Shown here one piece after another: positions 58,715 through 64,000 of a stretch of 64,000 nt of DNA. This stretch comes from Bos javanicus (Eukaryota > Chordata > Mammalia > Artiodactyla > Bovidae). How positions within the stretch are numbered: the first letter of the stretch is position 1; each line of letters begins with the position of its first letter. The notes below the pieces were generated by a model. It did not search any database. It saw only the letters and a list, made by a program, of their open reading frames with translations, and was not told the DNA's origin. The stretch covers positions 78,427,987 to 78,491,986 of the forward strand of contig NC_083873.1 in assembly GCF_032452875.1 (NCBI RefSeq). The letters are read 5' to 3'. Position numbers and translations under genes: made by a program.

Positions 58715-59761
58715 TGCCGGGGTCCAGCCCCGGTGGATCCAGGGAATTCGAAGCGGGGACGGCGTCGGCGAGGATCAGGAAACAATTGCTTAATTAACTG
58801 TTAATTAAGGATATAAAGAGTAATAGAATGAGGATAGCTCAGTGAAGAAATTCAGTGGAGAAAAGAGGCTGAATAATTCAGCCAGAAGGTAAGAGAAAGA
58901 ACGACATGGTGAGACCAAGTTTCGGTGAACAAGGCCCGCACTTTATTTTCCAAAGTAGTTTTTATACCTTAAGTTATGCATAGAGGATAATGGGGGAAGG
59001 GGTAGAGTCATGCAGTAAGCCAGGCTTTCTTCCTGCAAACTTATCATATGCAAAAGTTTAGGTGATTTGCATCATCTTCTGGCCCGGAGGCCTTTTTCTC
59101 TAAAGGTGATTATTCTCAAGTCAGGCGCCAGCCTCCAAAAAGCATTAGATAAAGTTGCATTCCTACAGAGCAAAGGTGTGGTGGGCTATAACAAGAAAAA
59201 GAATTAACTCAAGGGTCCCAGGTTACAAACATTAAAGCTACTATTTACACCAATTATATTAATCAATACACTGCCAGGGACACAGCAGGTAAGGGATATG
59301 GAGACTTAGCAGCAAACATTGGCCCAACAAGTGAAAATCCCTTCACCAATACAATTTCTAATCAATCTTTTGACTGCTCAAAGGAATCTGTATTTAGACA
59401 GTTTAGAACATCTCATGCCTCTCACAGTTTGGAGGCTCTGAGCAATCACATGTGGCCGGAAAAACCTATTCAGGCAGGCTAGAGGACTTCCAAGGGAGTT
59501 TGTAGGTTGAAACACTGTCACATCCAGGAATTATTAACTGGAGCTATAAGCTAACTCTTTTTTCAGAGAGGTAGTGGGGGACAGCCCCCCGTAAAGTCAG
59601 AAGTGTAGGTGAAAGCACAAAGCAGAAAGTAGGCAGACTCTGGTTTTGGGGGTAGATTGCTCGAGAATTTCCAGGGAGACTCCTGAGGCTTGATCCCGCC
59701 TTTGCGTATGCCAAGCCTCCTTCCTCATGACCTTTGCCAGAGGCGGAGCTCGCTCCCCGCA
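58715..59761 (-). mobile_element. Solo LTR of a bovine endogenous retrovirus, perfect 6-bp TSD
   Basis: 1047 bp with the 5'-TG...CA-3' ends of a retroviral LTR (minus strand: TGCGGGGAGCGAG at 59761, end CCCCGGCA at 58715). AGTTTC flanks it at 58709-58714 and 59762-59767. A 6-bp TSD is usual for class II (ERVK-like) elements, and the sequence resembles the bovine BTLTR1 type from memory. No gag, pol or env sequence or second LTR is present, so it arose by LTR-LTR recombination. It is GC-richer than its surroundings. Confidence 0.93.
58942..58968 (-). promoter_or_regulatory. LTR TATA box and poly(A) signal
   Basis: On the minus strand GGTATAAAAA (58959-58968) precedes AATAAA (58942-58947). Core promoter and polyadenylation hexamer close together near the U3/R border are known in ERVK-like LTRs. 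Both are intact here; activity is unknown. Confidence 0.6.
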
Positions 59762-59767
59762 AGTTTC

Positions 59768-61149
59768 CTATTGTTTTTGTGAGTCCACTGTCATATTGTA
59801 AATGTCACACTTTCTGTACATGCTTCTTGTTCACATTTTTACTAATAATTATTGAACAAGAAGAAAAATCAACAATCTGATAATATTTATGATGGAAAAA
59901 GCAGACATGTTAATCACTGGCGTGTGCTCTACTGCCAATGAAGTAATTCATGCCCTGTCATTTCTACAAATCCACCTTATAATTGCTAAATTATTTTGGG
60001 ACTTCCTTTTTAATAAGAATGCCACAGCATGAACTGAGGCATGATTGTCTCTTGAAATTATATATTAACTGTGATTATTATTATTATTAGTCATTATGAC
60101 CTCATTATACAACTGCAGGGCCTAGTAGATCCTGTTATAGATGTGGTATAATGATAATAATATTGTTTTTAATATGGTACTGTAAGAGTCACCTCATGTC
60201 TATAGCACTGACTAAATGTTAAGTGGCAGTTTTAGACTTACAATATTTATTATGTTTCTACAAACTTAACTTTTTACTTGACGGAAAAGAGTCACTAAGT
60301 CTTACTCAGATAATCCTCTCTTTTTCATATCTTAAATGTGAAAATGGATTTCATCTAATTCCCATCCATCTGATAAAGATCTATATCCAAAGTTACTGAA
60401 GACACTGGTAAATTATTGTATTATTTCTATCACATCTTGAAGAAAATAATAAAAAAACAAAACAATGATTTGTAATACTGCAAATTTTGAAGTTGAGAAA
60501 CATTTGTCAGCAGCATAAAATATGAACTGAAGTATTATCCCTTTTTTAGGGACTAAGTATGATCAGAGGCCAGTTTAATGATGAGATGAGATGGTGCTAG
60601 GACCAAAAGATAGAACTGAATCGAAATGGAAACTAATGGCATATTGTTTCCTTCTATGGAAAATAATCAACATCCTTTGTCTTTATTTCACATTGTCTCT
60701 TCCCATTTATAGGTATTCTCCTTTCAAGGCCTGATGGACCTCTGATCTTACTCTTCTGTTTTACTATATTGGTATTCACTTAAAATGTTTTTCTCTAAAT
60801 TCTATTTTCTCTCTTTTCATCACTTAACATGTCATCTTTCTTCCCATAATTCTAAGACAATAATTAATATTATAATATTATAAGTAGAAATTAGAATTGT
60901 TTGATCTAATAATTTATTAATAAATTGGAGAATTCTAAATTCTTTTAAATATGATTCCTTTCTTCGCTCATAAATATAATGGTTTCTTATTTGTATTATG
61001 TCATTGAAGATACTGCAAATATAATGAGAAAAGTCCTCTTCTTTCTACAGCTTGTCTTGAACCAGTGAAGAATGGCTTCTAGAATGGTACCTTTTAGAAC
61101 TCTATGATCAGTCTCTGCAATTTCAACCTAAAGGTAGGGTCTATTTGTT
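59768..61149. other. Low-copy AT-rich DNA, 1.4 kb
   Basis: No gene, RNA or repeat recognised. Confidence 0.55.
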
Positions 61150-61343
61150 GTGTTGTTCACTTGCCAAGTTGTGTCGAATTCTTTGTGACCCCATGGACTG
61201 CAGCATGCCAGGTTTCCCTGTCCTTCACTGTCTCTCAGAGTTTGCTCAAGTCTATGTCCATTGAGTTGGTAATGTTATCTAACCATCTCATCCTTGGTCG
61301 CCTCCTTCTCCCTCTGCCCCTAATCTTTCCCAGCATCAGGGTC
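61150..61343 (-). mobile_element. BovB LINE, 3' fragment, older subfamily
   Basis: Minus-strand 194 bp with CCATGGACTGCAGCATGCC and CAATCTTTCCCAGCATC-like (read TAATCTTTCCCAGCATC). It ends at the LMLG-equivalent position. Confidence 0.88.
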
Positions 61344-61410
61344 TTGCTTAAATTTATTCTCCAAGGCTAAGTTACCTTGGTTTGGGGCTATGGGAGCTTG
61401 TTTTTGGGAA

Positions 61411-61592
61411 AATCTCAGTGTAAAGAATCCTCCTGTAGTGCAGGATACCAGGGTTCGATCCCTGGGTTGGAAAGATCCCCTGGAGAAGGGGATGGCTATC
61501 CACTCCAGTATTCTCATCTGGGAAATCCCACGGACAGAGAAGCCTGATGGGCTATAATCCATGGGGTCACAAAGAGTCAGACATCTCTTATT
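61411..61592 (+). mobile_element. Bov-tA SINE, slightly head-truncated
   Basis: B box GGGTTCGATCCCTGGG is intact (61451-61466) and the body ends at GTCAGACATCTC. The A box region is partly lost. Confidence 0.9.
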
Positions 61593-61635
61593 GAAAAAAA
61601 TAAGAACTAATAAAAGTACATTTGAATGTAGAGTT

Positions 61636-62195
61636 TCTTTTCCTTTATTAATTTGTACTGTAGTTGCTTTTTAATGTTTCATTAGTATCTGCTGTACATC
61701 AGAAACTTAAAACATATATCCTCTCTTTCGTAGATTTCCTTCCCATTTAGGTTGTCATAGACTATTGAGTTGGAGAAGGCAATGGCACCCCACTCCAGTA
61801 CTCTTGCCTGGAAAATCCCATGGACGGAGGAGCCTGGAAGGCTGCAGTCCATGGGGTCACTGAGGGTCAGGCACGACTGAGTGACTTCACTTTCACTTTT
61901 CACTGTCATGCATTGGAGAAGGAAATGGCAACCCACTCCAGTGTTCTTGCCTGGAGAATCCCAGGGATGGCGGAGCCTGGTAGGCTGCCATCTATGGGGT
62001 CGCACAGAGTCGGACACGACTGAAGTGACTTAGCAGCAGCAGCAGCAGACTATTGAGTACAGTTCCCTGTGCTATACAGTAGGTTCTCATTAGTTATCCT
62101 TTTCATACATAATAATGTATATATGCCAATCCCACTCTCCCAATTCATTCTGCCCCCTCTTTCCACCTTGATAACTGTAAACTTGTTTTCTAAAA
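61636..62195 (-). mobile_element. L1 3'-UTR, split by a SINE
   Basis: The left part runs 61636-61770 (GTTTCATTAGTATCTGCTGT, TTTCCTTCCCATTTAGG). The right part runs 62047-62195 (TTCCCTGTGCTATACAGTAG, CAATCCCACTCTCCCAATTC). Removing the SINE restores a continuous L1 order. Confidence 0.85.
61771..62046 (+). mobile_element. BOV-A2 SINE with perfect 12-bp TSD, young
   Basis: Near-intact dimer with a CAG tail of about six units. AGACTATTGAGT occurs at 61759-61770 and 62047-62058. Confidence 0.96.
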
Positions 62196-62222
62196 TGTAG
62201 AGTTTCATTTGACAGCCTCAAT

Positions 62223-62398
62223 GAAAGTGAATGTCTCAGTCATGTCCAACTCTTGGTGACCACATACAGTCCATGGGATTCTCCAGGGCAGAATACTGGA
62301 GTAGGTAGCCATCCCCTTCTCCAGGGGATCTTCCAAACTAGGGATTGAATCCAGGTCTGCTGCATTGCAGGTGGATTCTTTATCAGCTCTGTCACCAA
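62223..62398 (-). mobile_element. Bov-tA SINE with perfect 12-bp TSD and internal deletion
   Basis: GACAGCCTCAAT lies at 62211-62222 and 62399-62410. About 30 bp are missing between GTGACCACA and TACAGTCCATGGG, the same segment that is inverted in the copy at 19.1 kb. Confidence 0.94.
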
Positions 62399-62410
62399 GA
62401 CAGCCTCAAT

Positions 62411-62759
62411 AGTTAGACTCTATCCAGTTTATCTATTTTATTCCCTAGTGACACTATCTCTAGCACCATAAATGAAGCTCAGTATTTTTCAAATTCTTTA
62501 CATATTGAAATTATTTAATACTAGAAAATAATTTTGAGTGTGATTGTATATAAGAAAATTGTTCTTTTATAGCCACTGAATGATATTGTACACAATGAAA
62601 AATATTACTGTACTATTATAATATTATATAACTGGCATGTGGTTTATTAATCAAATGGTACCTAAACATATTTTAAAACTAGAGTACATACATGTGTGAG
62701 AGAAATGCTTCCATTCTAGAGACAATGGTTGGTGTACATAATGATGTGTAAAACTCCCT
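62411..62759. other. Low-copy DNA
   Basis: No gene or repeat recognised. Confidence 0.5.
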
Positions 62760-63031
62760 TGCTGCTGCTGCTGCTAAGTTGCATCAGTCGTGTCCGACTC
62801 TGTGCGGCCTCATAGACAGCAGCCCACCAGGCTCCCCCGTCCCTGGGATTCTCCAGGCAAGAATACTGGAGTGGGTTGCCATTTCCTTCTCCAATGCATG
62901 AAAGTGAAAAGTGAAAGTGAAGTTGCTCAGTCGTGTCCAACTCTTAGCAACCCCATGGACTGCCTACCAGGCTCCTCCGTCCATGGGATTTTCTAGGCAA
63001 GAATACTGGAGTGGGGTGACATTGCCTTCTC
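62760..63031 (-). mobile_element. BOV-A2 dimeric SINE, young
   Basis: Five GCT units (the tail), two monomers and the CAATGCATGAAA linker, with few changes. A 5-bp gap in ATGGACTGCCTACC removes the usual CAGC. No TSD was found by eye. Confidence 0.93.
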
Positions 63032-64000
63032 TGTTCTACAAAGCAGCAGTCCTTAAATAAGTTTCTAAAAATAACAATATTGAAACCTAAACTGTCATGA
63101 TAAGAAAGGTTACAAAATTTCTCTGATTATTCCTAAAATCATTTTCTAGATTCTTATTAGAAAGGAATTTTTAGACACAAATAATGTACATAAAATGTAT
63201 GTTGCAATTTAGCATTCTTAACCACCCCCCCAAAAAAAAACACCGTAAGAAAAGTCATATTGTTTTTGTCATTTATTTTGTGCTATACTCTTGTCCCTTT
63301 AGTGCTAAAACCTTTCAGAAATCTGTAGACAGAGACTGCTGTAGTACAGAGCTAGGAGATATTTTTAAATAGATAATAATTCTATTCCATGTGTTCCCTT
63401 CTGCACAATGGATAAACTTGTATCTACCCTAAATTTTCACAAAATATTGTAAAGATTACCTGAAATAATGCATTTACAATAACAGAAAAGATGAAACATT
63501 CCACAAAAAAGTAAAAAAACTTCTGTATACTCTTTGAATTCATTTTATAAACTATCTTGTGCAGAATTGTTTGCACTGTTTGATGTTGATGAGGAAAAAA
63601 TCCATTCTGGAATAGCTAGTTTGAAGGTGGAACATTGTTATTTTAGAGATATTGAGAAGCAGTAAGAGTCTGTTCAATGTTTTGTTTTCTACTACTGAAA
63701 CTGAGCCAAATGCAAAGATCCTTCTGGAAGTCAATGGGAGTTCTGAACACAAGCCAGAGCAAGATGAGAAAAATAAAGCAAAATGAGGATCTGGCCTGAA
63801 GTCAACTGTTTAAAAAATGAAAGTAAAACTTTCTGATATGTTCCCCTAATGGTAGATAATTATATATTATATTTTAGATGGTTTTCAAAATGCCTTATTC
63901 ATTCATTAGTCAGTGCACCTTATGATCTTTGAATGAGATCAGAGTATTGAAAGACTTGTCTTTTAAGTTCAATTAACTTTAGTGTGGGAACACAGGTACC
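63032..64000. other. Low-copy DNA to the window end
   Basis: No gene seen. There is a C7A10 run at about 63,223-63,240; open frames at 63184-63372 and 63552-63752 have no domains. Confidence 0.55.

Noticed and set aside
59544..59762. 72-residue open frame near the LTR start as a viral or host protein
   Set aside because: It falls in the LTR U3-side sequence, has no known motif and extends past the element end.
2928..61343. Regularly recurring repeats as a CRISPR-like or satellite array
   Set aside because: Spacing, orientation and length vary and the units are dispersed retroposons (BovB and SINEs); there are no short regular spacers.
61451..61466. tRNA gene (intact B box GGGTTCGATCCCTGGG)
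   Set aside because: It is the tRNA-derived head of a Bov-tA SINE; no full cloverleaf or acceptor stem is present.

Overview
The window looks like ruminant (cattle-type, Bovidae) nuclear DNA from a gene-poor, AT-rich intergenic or intronic region. The diagnostic evidence is the repeats: 19 pieces of the RTE-type LINE BovB, about 25 tRNA- or BovB-derived SINEs (Bov-tA and BOV-A2 types), bovine-type L1 3' ends and one bovine-type retroviral LTR. These families occur together only in ruminants. I found no exon, no intact host gene, no structural RNA gene and no CRISPR array. Every long open frame is BovB reverse transcriptase, its antisense shadow or a SINE. Family names come from recognition by eye; no database was searched.

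Layout. 1-13,310: low-copy DNA with BovB copies, including a nearly full-length one (6500-9690, minus) with a matching flanking repeat, and a 5'-truncated one (9885-10473) with a perfect 11-bp target-site duplication (TSD). 13,311-24,900: repeat-poor DNA with scattered SINEs (one carrying a micro-inversion), MIR relics and a GC-richer block near 15.7-16.2 kb. 24,880-27,700: nested old L1 broken by a SINE and BovB, a MER20-like hAT relic and a tiny L1 insertion with a twin-priming signature. 28,000-41,750: the densest repeat field, with a 74-bp duplication in which one copy holds two BovB insertions and the other remains empty, and the least damaged BovB open frame (38940-40107). 44,015-46,865: an old hAT (Charlie-like) DNA transposon hit by four later events, containing a perfect 23-bp inverted repeat. 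47,450-53,090: L1 with a 14-bp TSD, old LTR-like repeats and a 2.1-kb diverged BovB. 53,091-58,420: mostly low-copy DNA. 58,715-59,761: a solo LTR with TG...CA ends and a perfect 6-bp TSD. 59,768-64,000: low-copy DNA with an L1 split by a young SINE.

How the parts work together. There is no pathway or operon. SINEs and BovB share 3'-end sequence, and Bov-tA/BOV-A2 are thought to be mobilised by BovB reverse transcriptase. All seven BovB copies here that keep the RT active-site region have damage to the motif, stop codons or frameshifts, so none can be autonomous. The window is best read as a record of insertion history. I did not find a convincing new biological system. The most informative items are the paralogous empty site, the intra-SINE inversion, the miniature twin-primed L1, the perfect hairpin in the hAT relic and the solo LTR.
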